From assembly GCA_905182995.1 (NCBI GenBank), contig CAJJDP010000050.1, positions 66,877 to 130,876 of the forward strand: a stretch of 64,000 bases of DNA, read 5' to 3'. How positions within the stretch are numbered: the stretch's first letter is position 1; every line of letters starts with the position of its first letter. This DNA is from Paramecium octaurelia. Taxonomy: Eukaryota > Ciliophora > Oligohymenophorea > Peniculida > Parameciidae. Shown piece by piece: positions 41,372 to 53,563 of the stretch. The notes under the pieces are model-generated. The model saw nothing but the letters and a program-made list of their open reading frames with translations. It had not been told where the DNA came from and did not search any database. The position numbers were made by a program, and so were the translations under genes.

Positions 41372-42373
41372 TCAATTTGTGGCTACATAACCTATTAAAA
41401 AACAAAATAATGCTGAAAAAAATATATGCTGGACACTCACAAATATTTATCCTTAATTTTAATCCATTTCTTAGGATAACAGTAATGTTTTTTCTTTTTC
41501 AGTGTTTTGTAGTTCTTCCTATTGTTTATTTAATTCTATTTATAATTAATTTATTCTGAGATTTAACCTTTAGATTTACGGGTCTTCCTCAAATTCTTAT
41601 ACTTATTAATTATGCAATTTCGGTTGTTGAGGTTGATGTGGATAAGATTAGGGTTTTGGTGGAAGATAATCAAGGGGCAGGTTATTTTATGAGTTTGATG
41701 ATTACTTAGATGGAGTTTATTTAATTTATTGAAATGTAGTAGATGTAAGATATTTCTATTCAGAAGCAGACACTCTACTAACACTTTAAAATGGGTCAGA
41801 ATTTGTTGTCGAATTTTTAATTTGCTATTGCTTCATTTATTCATTTTTTTTTAGTAGAGCATTTTGCTCATAAGTGAATTCTTGTTAATGGTAGATACTT
41901 TCTTCTATATTCTTACTTAATAAGATCGATTAATTAAAGATATTAGATTATTTGGTCATTTAATTTTGATCGATAGTAATTATTTCAATTTTTATTTTTT
42001 GAACAAATGAGCTGTTAGAATAAGTATCAAAGTAAGACGCTAGAGACTTAGGGTCAGATTTATTGAAATTTTAATCAGTTAAATCCACAATCAATACCTG
42101 TAATTTTGCATTAGCTAACATTAAATGATCTATATATACATTAGAACTTTAAACATTTAACGACAATTTTAAAATGTTACCCTATAAAAGATCCTATATG
42201 TGGCATTACTTGAATATCTTATGTGTTATTTGTTCTTATTTTAAAGGCGCAACAGCTTAGATTTAATTAATTAAGTACTTGTTTGGTTTAGTGTTATTTA
42301 ATGTTAGAGTCCCTACGAATTATCCATCCATTCTGAAACATTCTAATCTTTCACCTTGGGGAACGGTGATCAT
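41372..42373 (-). CDS. VAP-like MSP-domain protein, tail-anchored
   Basis: Single exon, 333 aa, ATG at 42373 to TGA at 41372-41374. Residues 1-135 read like an MSP/VAP beta-sandwich: LECFRMDGQFVGTLTLNNTK, YLINQIQAVAPL, GNILKLSLNVQSSNVYIDHL, MLANAKLQVLIVDL. The middle is a Gln/Pro-rich linker. Residues about 280-310 are coiled coil (LQIELNKQQEELQNTEKEKT), and the last 18 residues are one transmembrane segment (IFFSALFCFLIGY). This is the VAP layout: an ER tail anchor with a cytosolic MSP domain that binds FFAT motifs at membrane contact sites. MSP identity is by pattern; the basic FFAT-binding face was not checked. Confidence 0.65.
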
Positions 42374-42418
42374 AAATTAAATTAAAACAAAATATAAAAT
42401 TTCATTATTTTTTTCTAA

Positions 42419-44483
42419 TCATTTCTCATTAATTTTGAAGTCACTAGTAGTTCTACGACTGTTTCTTCTGCTTAGATCATTAAATTAGCTTTTGAGAATT
42501 TCTAATTTTGCTTATTCTCTCTTATTTTTGTATTCAGTAACCAAAGATGAATGATTTTGTTGAGGCAGAGGCATAAAACTTTTGAAATTACTATAACACA
42601 ATCTTTGGAATTCATTTTCTTAGATTTTTTTTTGTTTAAGATCTGGGTCTTCAGCCTCATTATAGTATTCAGTTTTAAAAACTTTGAGAGTGTTGTTATT
42701 AACTAATTCATCACTGTGAATAACAACATCTCTATTTTTATTGCTTTTATTATCTTTAATCATTTTAGCTACTTTATTCTAATCTAATTCTAATAATTGG
42801 ATATCTGCATTGGCAAAAACATGTTAAGCATAGCCTCCAAAAATAAGTATTTTCGAATCAATAGAGACACTTGAATGTCTGCATTTGCCATTTTTTCTAA
42901 TAATAAATATAAAAAAGTACAATTATTAGATCTACTAAACTTAAGACCATGAGAATTATTGGATTTGCAATACAAATATATCATTAAGGATATTTCCTTA
43001 TTTTGAGTCATTCCTGCCTCCATAAATAATGATGACATTGGTTTATCTAAAGTAGTTCATTGAATGAGAATATCGAGCTAATGGCGGTTATCCCTAATTA
43101 CATAATTGGAATACTTTTGTCTTCACTTTAGTAATTTTAATCGGTTTGAATCCAAATTAAATAATTCTGAGGTCATTTATAGCTTCTCCATTTTATAATC
43201 TGCCTCCAAAAACATAAATGCCTTCAGTTGTAATAGGCAAGAAAGATCTTCCCTTTTTTTTGACCCACTCATAACTGAAATAAGGGTTTTCCATTTTTAT
43301 TTCACTTTTGAACATGGCCAAAGAGGTTGCATCAGAAACTCCTTCCAATCCAGCTGAATTCTCGATTTGAAATGAAGTCCTTAGCAATATTGTTTGATAA
43401 ATACCATTTACATGTTTCCAAATTCAGCCCTGCCACATCTGTTAAGATTTTACCATATGAATTAATCCCACCATAAACAATGAAATATTTACCAACTACT
43501 TCTGCACAATGATTGCGTCTCCCTTCCACTACATCTCCATAAGGTTTCACTAAGATCCAAGTTTTATCACTCGGAGTAAATATACGAACATCCCCATAGC
43601 ACTCTCTCATCTTCATTGCATTATTGTATTTTTTCTCTCCTCCATAAATTATCAATTATTGCTTATAAAGTGTCGTTGTGTGTCCAAATCTACCCTCCAA
43701 TGGGACATCTCCTACTCCAGGTCCAATATCCTTCCATACCCATGTCTGAGTATTCAGAGTTACAAAAGTCTTAAATAAATCATTTCCTATTCCACCATAC
43801 ATTATGCATTTATTCAAATTTTGAATGTAAGTCACTGTGCAGCCTTCACGAATTGGTGGTTTCCAATCTGATATTGAAATGTGAAACCAAAAAAACTTTA
43901 AATTTGTAGTTATCACTTCTTATGAGAGAGACGGCGTGGAACATTCCTCCTGCTATTGTCCTATGTCATCAGTATCAAAATGATTAATCTTTAAATGAAC
44001 TAATTTAATTTTTTATTGATCCTTTTATTCTTATTTTTGTATTATGGTATCAGCCACTTCTTTGACTGTCATATTCCATTTTTATTCAATTCGGTTCTTG
44101 AACTTCAATGCTTGAGTATGATTAAATTGAAGTCTGTTCTTTAATTGCATTGGACTACTAAGAGTATTAGCCAATTTATCTGCTTAAGTAAGCCAACTTG
44201 AGTTGGTCCTCATCATTTCATTAAATGTACGAAAACCTGTATCGTCAGATTGAGTTTGTAAGAAAATCAATTTGCATTCCCCCTTAGAAATGATATCATC
44301 TACGGGAGGCATTTGAATTTATTGCGGTAATTTAACCAAAGAGATGGAGGACTCAGTTTTGAGCACTCGAGATTTTTAATGGGCTCGTTATGCCTTCTAT
44401 TCAGAACTATCTCTTCCTTCTTTGAGTTCTTTTAATTTTAAAGAATATTAAATTATTAGACGCTTCCTCTTTTGAGAATCCAT
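42419..44483 (-). CDS. kelch-repeat protein
   Basis: ATG at 44483 (MDSQKRKRLIIQYSLKLKEL), about 210 residues of charged helical N terminus, then at least five kelch units: GCTVTYIQNLNKCIMYGGIG, FGHTTTLYKQQLIIYGGEKK, RNHCAEVVGKYFIVYGGINS, a fourth with ITTEGIYVFGG, and YSHSMNY...IIIYGGRND. A Lys/Asn-rich tail ends at TGA 42419-42421. Each unit has the double-Gly and spaced Tyr/Trp of a beta-propeller blade. Only short introns near the 3' half are needed. Function by family is protein binding; no BTB or RING partner domain is present. It lies 45 nt upstream of the VAP-like gene. Confidence 0.88.
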
Positions 44484-45305
44484 TTTATTATTTACAATAA
44501 TATTAAATCATTTTAATACTTAATTTTAAACAATATGTCTCACATTAATATATTAATAAATTTCCAAAGAATCTATTTTATATTTAATTTATTTCGCTTC
44601 AAACAACTGTTCAATTAAAGTTTAATTTAATCAAATTTTTATTTCTTGTATGTATTTTTGTATCTTAATTATTACTTTATGTTATTAATTGATTTTCACA
44701 TCTTCTCCTTTATGTTAAGTTGTTGAATTTTAGATTTCACACTTTATTTTATAAATATTTAATACAAATATTGTAAAAGAATAGATATAATTGTGAATTC
44801 TAGTTTTGAGAATGTCACTATTTGTTTATCTAAATGCAATAAAATTACAAAGACTGATTCCCCCTTGAGTCGCTTCTCATTATTTTATCTCAAGATCATA
44901 AGAATGTACATTCTATAGAATTCCCTTTTCAGGTATGAATATTCAAACTATCTCAAATTAGATTTTAACCTGTTTATTCATAATTCATTTCTATATTTGA
45001 AAGTTCTCAATTTTTTATAGTTCTAGCTAAAACTATGTTTCATGTATTTATTTTTTTCCCTATTTGCAATTGAAAATAAACAATGGGTAAGATATACGTT
45101 TAAATGATTTAAAAAGGATTGATTAAAAATATCTCAAATGCAGCTGGATATTAATATTTAATATATTAAAGTTTGTATTTTTCTATGCTTCAACAAGCAA
45201 CACGCTGATAGCATAATGCAGGAAAGCACTATAAATTTGTTATATCTATATTAATGAATAAACCTTTAATTATAATTTATTAAAATTAATTAATATCACA
45301 ATGTT
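44484..45305. other. intergenic, no supported gene
   Basis: About 820 nt between the kelch and epsilon-tubulin genes, both minus. AT-rich with several T runs. I see no conserved motif; short frames (for example at 44534) lack support. Confidence 0.5.
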
Positions 45306-46743
45306 TCAAAAAATAGGTTAAATTCTTTAGTACTTCTTTGGTTAGGCCATTTCTAAATCTTAATATTTAACCATTAAATTTTATATTCCATTTAAGGTCT
45401 CATCAAAATGGGATTGCTCCATATATTACTTGTAATGATGAACATAAACCTTTCTCTTGTAAAGTTTCTAGAATCGGTCTGTCATCTCTTAGAAAGTGTC
45501 TTTAATACAAGTGTTATTAGCCAAACATAACATTGAGTATTGTTATCCAATTGGAGGTTGATTACAGATTCCGTATTTGAAACCTTCCTGATTCCAATAA
45601 ATCATTCTCAATTAATCTTTTAACTTCTTAATGTTTCTATTCACATCTGAAAATGCAACATCTCCTCTAACTAAAAGCCCAACAGCTAAGTATTTATGAA
45701 GAGATGGTTGCCCTGTGATCATTTGAAAATCAGGATGATAAATATCATTAAACATTTAGTCCAATCTTCTTGGTTATAATTTGGAATCTAGAAGACTATA
45801 CAATGGTGCCATTGAAGAGATAAGAAAGTGCAAGTCTGGATATGGTACCAGATTCATAGTGATTTCATTGAGATCTACATTTAAGGCACCTTCGAATCTC
45901 ATCGAACATGTTATATGACTTAATAGATGAGCAATCAAACTGTTCATTTTATCAAAAGGCTTTTATCTCTTCTCCTCCTCCCCAAATTACGTAATCTTTA
46001 TGCCTACACTTCCCTCATGAGCATTTTCTTTTACTAATCTTGCTTTGTTTGGCTTATCTATTTAATCCACAATGTTAATCAATGCTTAATTATCGATTGG
46101 AAACACACAATCAGCATGTTTGGCTAATTCGTATAAACTAAACAAACTATTGTAGGGAGATGTAACAACATCGTCATCACCTGATGGGAACACAGATGCT
46201 GTAAATCGAAAAACTTCGGGGTAATTATCTTCCAATACTATCATAAGATTTAAATTGTTCAATACATCCCACAATTCTAGATCCCAAGCCAGAACCTGTG
46301 CCTCCACCAATCGAATGGGTCATAAAGAAACATTGCAATGAATCACACTGTTCTACAGTTTTTCTCAATCTCTCCTCTATATGCTTTTCATATTAATTGC
46401 CATAATGATAGAATCCATGAGCCCAATTATTTCCTGCTCCTGATACATCATTAATACATTGTTTTTCATCAAATAATTCTCCCAAAGGACTTTTCATTAT
46501 TTAATTTATCACGCCCTCCTCCATGTCGACAATCAAAGCTCTGGCTTTTAAATTTTGAATGGGATCTCCTATTCTCAATTCCTAATTTTTTGAATTCACA
46601 TTCCTGAAAAAGGAGGACAAGGATTCATCATATAGAAGGGATTGCTTTGCTTTGGCATGTTCTTTCAAGGCCAAATCCCAGAATCTCATACCTATTTGAT
46701 TTCCACATTAGCCCACCTAAACAAATATTAATTCTCTTGGCAT
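45306..46743 (-). CDS. TUBE1: epsilon-tubulin
   Basis: ATG at 46743 ([20 protein letters not shown]), then [45 protein letters not shown], the GTP-binding loop [16 protein letters not shown] and [21 protein letters not shown] terminus: [20 protein letters not shown] and LNGIQNLMVKYQDLE, TGA at 45306-45308. [10 protein letters not shown] and the HHY...F.E end are characteristic of epsilon rather than alpha, beta, gamma or delta tubulin. Needed for triplet microtubules of basal bodies and their anchoring in Paramecium. About 460 aa with a few short introns. It lies 25 nt from IFT43. Confidence 0.93.
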
Positions 46744-46768
46744 TTTATATAATATTAATTCATTTAAT

Positions 46769-47276
46769 TCAAGAATTTGTTTTATTGCTGTAGAGCTTAT
46801 TAACAATTTCCTGCATCTCAGTTTTCAATTTTGAAAATTCCCACTATTCATCAGTCTCTTATACTTCTTCTGCCGGCCTCAATACTTGAGTCAAAATACT
46901 AAAATCAATATCATCAGCCTAAATTTAAATTCTTTATTGTAAGTACTGGTTAAGGCAAGGATGATATTTTAGCTAAGTTCTGCAATTCATTAATATTCTA
47001 TAACTTTTAACCTAAAACCACTCCAGCATCTGAAATTTGATTTTAAGGTTTCTTTTCCTCCTCAGCATCAGGAATATACTAGATGTCATCAGCTTTTCCA
47101 GCTGTTTCCCAAATATTTAGCTTCTTTTCCACACGACTAAATCTCTTATTAACCTTACTTATTAGTATTTAATTTGACAGTGTTTCCTGAAAATCCCCAA
47201 CCTTATTTTGCCATTTATTATGTATAACTTATTTTAAATTATAATGTAAATTTTCAAATATTTTGGCTGCAAGCAT
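46769..47276 (-). CDS. IFT43: intraflagellar transport protein IFT43
   Basis: Frame from ATG at 47276 (MLAAKIFENLHYNLKQVIHN) through VNKRFSRVEKKLNIWETAGK, the acidic ADDIQYIPDAEEEKK motif, a 28-nt intron, then the C-terminal signature ADDIDFSILTQVLRPAEEVQ, TDEQWEFSKL; TGA at 46769-46771. About 160 aa. IPDLEE-like and IDFSILT...P..EV.E.D..W motifs define IFT43, a small subunit of the IFT-A complex that drives retrograde ciliary transport. A second ATG at 47233 is in a different frame and is rejected. Same strand and close to epsilon-tubulin, also a ciliary gene. Confidence 0.85.
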
Positions 47277-47493
47277 AATATAAAGTGATACTTAAATATA
47301 ATTCAGAATAAATGAATAATGACTTTTGCCATGTTTTACATTTTGTTAATGCTAAATCAATTCATAAATATATTATGTAATTCATAATCATAAATAACCA
47401 ATGATTTCAATAATTATGCTATTCTATTAAGATTATTTATAAAACTTATAAATCTAAAAACTAACAATAAATGTCAAAAGTTCAACTGCAAAT

Positions 47494-49109
47494 TCAGGAT
47501 AACTGCAACATTATCTATAAAAATTCTTCTTAAGTAATTTAGCCATCTCCATTTTAATCAAATTGTTTTGATAAATTGTCTAATTTTTCTTTTGGTATAT
47601 GCATATCTCTCAAAAGTTTCTTTACTTCTTAATTACTTAATTATCCACTATGATCTCTATCTATTTGTTAGAATAACATTAATAATTTTTCTCGATTAAA
47701 ATATTTTTTTTAATCTATAGTCGCTAGAATGAATTCTATTTTGATAGGTTACAACTTTTACCCTAATAATCAATTCTACCACTGCAATTCTAATCGATTT
47801 TGGCAAATATTGTATCAACCTCTTAAACTGCTTTTTAAGACGAGAACATTGTTTTATAAACTTTAAGTAGTTCCTCTTTGGTTACCTGTCCATCTTTATT
47901 TAAATCAAATTTTTGAAATTCTTCCATCAATTTTTTCTTATCTTGATCTGACAGCATATTTTCAGCAATGTAATTTAACATTGCATTTTACAATTGAGAT
48001 TATTACTAAATTATCTAAGATATTGATATACTTTGAAATCTCTCATATGTTTTGATAATTGTTTATTAGGCTTTGTTACTATTCTAGTTCTATTTAAAAA
48101 TACTGGATTATTTATGACTTCAGTAGCAGTTGGCCTTTATTAAGGATTTGAATTAAGCATTTTAGAAACTAACTGTTTCATTTCAATGTTAATACTAGCC
48201 CATTCTTATCCATCAAAGTTGACTACTCCTCTTTATATAGCTGCCTTGATAGCCTAAGTATCTCGACCTTGAAACGGCATGTGTGATGTAAGGAAAAAGT
48301 AAAGCAAACATCCACATGACCAAATATCTGCCTTTTATGTTTATGCTGAGTTATTTAATTTTTATTTAAAAAACTCTGGAGGTTTAACCGATATATCCTA
48401 AATACCACCACTTGGTTTCCAAGACATACATATAGATTTTATTGAATTTGGAATGCCAAAATCTATTAGTTTAATGTTCTCCATTAATTTACTTGTGAAT
48501 ACTATGCTGTCTAACTAAACATTCCTAAATTTAGAATTTCAATCATACCCATGGACTATCCCTTAATTATGTAAATATTGCACTCCTGCCATAATCTAAC
48601 AGAATATGTCTATCATTGTATGTTACTATAATTAACCAAATTTATCTAGCTAACACAGCAAGTTTCCAGTATCACAAAATTCCTACACTAAATACAAGTG
48701 ATTCTCATTATAATAATATGGCAGAGTGCTAACTAAATTCAAGTGTTTCTCTCTATAACATAATAGTTCTTACAATTTATATTAATTGGTTGACAATTCT
48801 CATCAGTTCCTACCTTTCAATAGGAGTAAGCATTTTTAAATTAAAAACTTTTACTATTCTTAAAGAATTGTTGCTCTTAGAAACAATTTTTTATATATAA
48901 TTTCTCTAGGCTAGCATGGTTATATCATCATTTTTACTAATTAAAGGGTCTAGAGGATGAAAAATATAATCAGATTCTATATTTTCAGTCTCTTAAATTA
49001 TGATTGCTGGTCCTAAATTTTCACTAATATTAGCTTTATTTGAACTCCCACTTAATGGGGAGTTTAGTTTGCTCTCATTTTTAGATTATTTAGTTGCTGT
49101 ACAGCCCAT
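47494..49109 (-). CDS. CDPK-like pseudokinase with four EF hands
   Basis: MGCTATKQSKNESKLNSP at 49109 is an acylation signal. The kinase fold is recognisable: LVQEFCDTGNLLCQLD, IFCQIMAGVQYLHNQGIVHG, KLIDFGIPNSIK, PPEFFKQK, ADIWSCGCLLYFFLTSHMPF, MLNSNPQQRPTATEVINNPV. After splicing the 24-nt intron the catalytic loop reads IVHGNVQLDSIVF instead of HRDLKxEN. The catalytic Asp, Lys and Asn are therefore replaced, the Gly-rich loop is absent, and DFG is kept. EF hands: FDLNKDGQVTKEEL, IDQNCSGRIDYQEF, a DRDHSGQLSNQEV-type and FDQNGDGQITQEEF; TGA at 47494-47496. Predicted Ca2+ sensor/scaffold without normal kinase activity. Confidence 0.85.
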
Positions 49110-49819
49110 AAAGGAATGAAAATATTTATTATTAATTGAACAAAAATCTTGTATCTTTTATATTTTAAATTCAAAATACAAGATTTCAAACCTATTCTAT
49201 GCTAGACATTTACAGGTACTCATTTACATCTAGCAAATAATTTAAATTAATAATTGCTCAATATTTAGACATGTTTGGAGTTAATATTCAAAAAATATGA
49301 TAGCTGTGCATTAGTACTCACTCATTATATTATATACATAATAAAATGTATTAAGACTTTTTCTATTAAACATTTATAGAACTAAGAAGGGCTACTAAAA
49401 GTAAAATATCACTAGTCTACCAATTTATGTCAGCTTTTTTATTTAAAATTAGTATGATGAGATTGAGGGAAAAATTATATACAATTTGATTATGATGTAA
49501 AGATACTATAGAAATATGAAATTTTTATTTTATTAATTGATTTTTTATCAAAGCTTAGTGAATAGTAAATGAGGAAAAACAATAAAATATAAAACATGAA
49601 ATCATTAATATATATTGAAATATATATGAAATCTATCTTTCCCTAAGTATACATGCTGAATAAATTATTAGATGAAATACTTTAATTTTAGAATTAACCT
49701 ACATAAAATTAGGTAGATATAGGAAAGTTTATGATTATAAATAGATCTTTTTAAATTAAGGAAAATTAATTTTAATAGTATTCTGTGTAAATTCTTATAT
49801 AATTTAGAATATATATAAT
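49110..49819. other. intergenic with an 11-bp inverted repeat
   Basis: About 700 nt of AT-rich spacer. Two perfect arms, AAATCTTGTAT at 49144-49154 and ATACAAGATTT at 49176-49186, could form a hairpin with a 21-nt loop close to the pseudokinase start. No gene supported. Confidence 0.5.
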
Positions 49820-50342
49820 TCAACCAACAAAATTAATTTGGTTTTTTGGAAAGGGAGTTTTGGTGCTTCTATTATATTCACTCTTAGGATCTCCATTAGT
49901 AATAGGATTACGATATAGATTTTCTCTATTTGGGAGATTGGAAGTCTTTAATTATTACTTGTAAACTAAATCTGAGTTGTTTCCAGGCTCAGTAACCTTG
50001 ATACAGTGAGGCTTAAAATTTTATTCTTTACGATTATCAGTAAACTAAAGTATTATAATTGGATACATCAAAAACACTAGTAGGTTAATTGCTAAATTGA
50101 GTAGTCTTTACTGTAGGTTTATGAAGAGGAGCTGCATTTGTAAGTAGTGTAGTAACTTAAAAGAGAGGGGTAGATAATTTTTCATTTTATTTGTTAGCGC
50201 ATTTCTCCCTTGCTGCTTAGTACAAAGCAAGGTCAGATTCCTTCAAAGGTCTATCATGAGATTTAATAGGCTTGCTAAGTTCATATTCTGAACGATTAGA
50301 TTTAATAGAAGTAACAGTCTTGAAATAACTTTCGTTTTCCAT
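49820..50342 (-). CDS. hypothetical Asn/Ser/Lys-rich protein (about 165 aa)
   Basis: ATG at 50342 (MENESYFKTVTSIKSNRSEY), one 22-nt intron after TSVFD that restores frame to TDNRKEQNFKPHCIKVTEPG, TGA at 49820-49822. Polar and probably disordered; blocks KPIKSHDRPLKESDLALYQA and PNRENLYRNPITNGDPKSEY look conserved in style. No family recognised. The frame join across a canonical intron makes it a believable gene. Confidence 0.65.
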
Positions 50343-50535
50343 TTATTTGATCGTTAATTAAAAATAAATTAATTAATTAAGTAAATTCATACTTTCTATC
50401 AAATCAAGTATTATTGGAGGAATGAAATGAAATAGAGGGATTTAGAGAAGACAATTTGAATAAATTTCTTCAAAATGTTATGTTGTAAGACATTCTAATA
50501 TTTCAAAGGGAGATTCTCTATTTGAACTCAATAAC

Positions 50536-52421
50536 TCAGAGAAGATAAGACATTATGAAATAAAGTCGAATAAATTTATATTATTTAATGTTTCTCATAA
50601 GGGCTCTGTCATTTTCAATAGCCAATCTTTAGCCGTCTATTCTTCCATCAATGGTAACAATATTTTTCTGACCAAAGCATGATATTAATCGATATATTGT
50701 CTGTCTTTGGGACTCAATAAATCTAAGTTGATTAGATTTCTGTCATATGGACAATAGGTTAAGTTTTCAAATCCCAAGAATTGATCATTGGCTTAAACAC
50801 AGAGAATCAAATTCTCAATTCTTATGCCAAACTTCCCTTCTTCATAGTATCCAGGCTCTAAAGATGAATAATAAATGCATTTTACCATTAGACACAATCA
50901 TACCAGGTTGAAATACTTCAGTTCTGTATTTGCTAATTCCATGAGGTCCTTCATGAACATTCAAGAAATATCCAACTCCATGACCAGTACCATGTCCATA
51001 ATCTAAATTTGCTTCCCATAACCATCTCCTTGCTAATACATCCATGTCTCCTCCGTGAATCTTACTCTTCTTTGGCCATTTCAATCTTTCTATATCCAAA
51101 TTGCCTAAAAGCACTCTGGTATAGGCATTCTTTTCTTCTATGGTTGGTTATGTGAAATGATAAGTTCTGGTGACATCAGTGGTTCCATCTAAGTATTAGC
51201 CACCAGAATCAATCAAATAGATATGATTAGGATTTATGACAGATTTGTTGTTCTCAGTTGGATGATAATGAACTATAGCAGCATTGGCTCCACTGCTGGA
51301 AATAGAATCAAATGACAATCCCATATTGCGACTTTATTTATAACGATATTGAGCCAACACTTCAGCTGCTTAAAATTCATCCAACATTGCACCATCAAGG
51401 AGTTGTTTTTCAAGCCATCCTATGTAATGTACCAAGGCAGCCCCATCTCTAATATGGGATTCCTTAAATCCTTAGATTTCTCTTTCATTTTTAATAGCTT
51501 TTAGGAGTTCAATTGGACATGCATTCAAAATTATTGGATCTTCTACCTATTAGATTAGTCTATCATTGATTTCAGATGGAGTTATAGCAGCATTAACGAA
51601 TTTCTCTTCAAATACATCTTAGATTGATTTGATTTAAATGTTGTTATCAGTTAAGTATTATTTGACTTACTAATTGACCTTGATTGGATTAATAAACAAT
51701 GTTCCAGAATTATCGTCCTTGAGATATAAATAACTCTTAAATAATGGATTGAATTTAATATCCTTTCCTCTTAAATTTAAAACCCATGCTATTTAATCTA
51801 ACTTGGAAATAAGAAGAGATTTTGCATTTTTTGCTTTTAGATTTTCAAATATTTAAGAAATCTTTTTTGTTGTCGGGTATTGGTGATATTCCAATTCATG
51901 GATAATGACCTCAGATAATGAATCTTGAGGTTTGTTTGTCCAAATCAAATCAATCAAATTTTCATTGATTGCTTTGAATTCTACATCTTCCAATGATTTT
52001 CCTCTTGATTTTCTGAGCTCTTAAATTTAATAAGGTAATAATACAATGACTAATCAATAGGGGATCATAGCCTATTGCTTGTCCTTTCAAATTTGCCTTT
52101 GCATGTTCCACCCATGTTGGCACACCAGGTTCCATTTTCTATAATTCCCATCCGTGCTCCAATTATTTTGCAGCCTACAAATAGTATCTTGAATCTGTCC
52201 ACAAGTAGGCTATTGAATTAGTGATCAGTCCTACTCCTGCACTTCCATCAAATCCTGAAATAAAAGCTAATCGTTCATCTGAGTCAGATGTATATTCAGA
52301 CTATTATTTTAATACTTAGCTTTACGTCATGAGCATCGCTGTGAGGCACTAGATAAGCCTGGATGGACTTTTGAGCCATCAACTCTCTTAAAAGATTGAG
52401 CTTATTATTTATCTTTTACAT
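50536..52421 (-). CDS. Xaa-Pro aminopeptidase (aminopeptidase P, M24B)
   Basis: ATG at 52421 ([20 protein letters not shown]), then [12 protein letters not shown], a 25-nt intron and [20 protein letters not shown]. The N-terminal creatinase-like domain has [18 protein letters not shown]. The catalytic domain carries the metal ligands: [20 protein letters not shown] (two Asp), [18 protein letters not shown] (His), then a GMIVSN strand and two Glu near the end; TGA at 50536-50538. About 600 aa, as in cytosolic APP1. Cleaves N-terminal residues ahead of proline. Its ATG is 5 nt from that of the divergent plus-strand gene. Confidence 0.93.
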
Positions 52422-52426
52422 ATAAA

Positions 52427-53140
52427 ATGTAATAAAATAAGTTATTGCAGACCATTTAGAATATATATAATCTGAAGAATCCTCTTTTTCGAGAAAAAAT
52501 AATCACGCTTTGTTTGGTTTATGTCACTGAAAATAAATCAGAATACCCAGTCAAAGTACTTCTTGAGTAGTTACCATTTCATTTTGATGAACTGCTTTAT
52601 GATTACATCAAGAACTTGAAATCAGATGATCCCTTCTTATTATCTAAGGCTTTCGATTTATTGACGCATAAAACCATGTCAATCATATTAGATAGAAATA
52701 CATACATTAAATACGAAATACAGTTGCTGAAATATATTGCATAACAATATAAGGTTAAACAAAACTATCATGTGGCTGTTAAAACTATTAAATACGTTTT
52801 AGAATTAGAATACAAATTAGAACCCAGAGATCCTATTAGTATTGTCTCTAGTAGAATGAGTTTAGTGACTATATTGTCCACCTCTGAACAACACACATAA
52901 GCTCTCAATGAATTAAATTCCATATAGCACTTCATTAATCAAATTCAAGATTAAAAGCCACTCCTCAAACTGATTTGTATAATGTACTATAATTATGGAG
53001 TTGAGTGGGAGCATTTAGGATAATTATTTTAATCTCAAATCAATCTCTCCTAAGCACTTGAAATTGCTAAGACTAATAAATTCGATGAACTCCTACGCGT
53101 TATAGATTAAGCTATATAAAACATAAAGAAATCTAAATGA
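52427..53140 (+). CDS. all-helical (TPR-like) protein (237 aa)
   Basis: Single exon from ATG at 52427 (MQQNKLLQTIQNIYNLKNPL) to TGA at 53138-53140. Helix-rich throughout, with paired amphipathic helices suggestive of TPR-like repeats (YIKYEIQLLKYIAQQYKVKQ, YHVAVKTIKYVLELEYKLEP, QTINLSQALEIAKTNKFDEL-type spacing). Strong coding character over the full length. No later in-frame Met lies near the N terminus, so this start is preferred although it almost abuts the aminopeptidase start. No named family. Confidence 0.7.
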
Positions 53141-53563
53141 ATTTAGTAATTTCAATTCAGAAAAAATTTACATTCTTATAATACAAAAAAACATATTTAA
53201 TAATCAATGCTAATCATTCTGTTGTTATTTGAATTTTTACATTTGCATTAATTTTTTTCCTATAATCTACCTATTCTTCATTTATAATTTCTTTAAAAGG
53301 GATCAGTAATAAAACTCTTCAGTACAAATAAGAATCAAAAGACTAGTTTTGAGCAATGTTCGTCATCAATTTATGATATCAAATATAATGCAAATTCAAA
53401 TATGAAGATAAAAAATTTACAAAAAAAATAGTTGAATTTTAGACAACAAATGGTCTTAAGAAATAGAATTTTGCCAAAGCGTTTCTAAATATAAGGAAAA
53501 TTACATTATATTCATAAAAATTATACAAATAAAATACATAAATATAATTATATATATAATAAA
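53141..53563. other. intergenic, no supported gene
   Basis: AT-rich spacer between two plus-strand genes; presumed 3' end of one and promoter of the next. No motif recognised. Confidence 0.55.
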
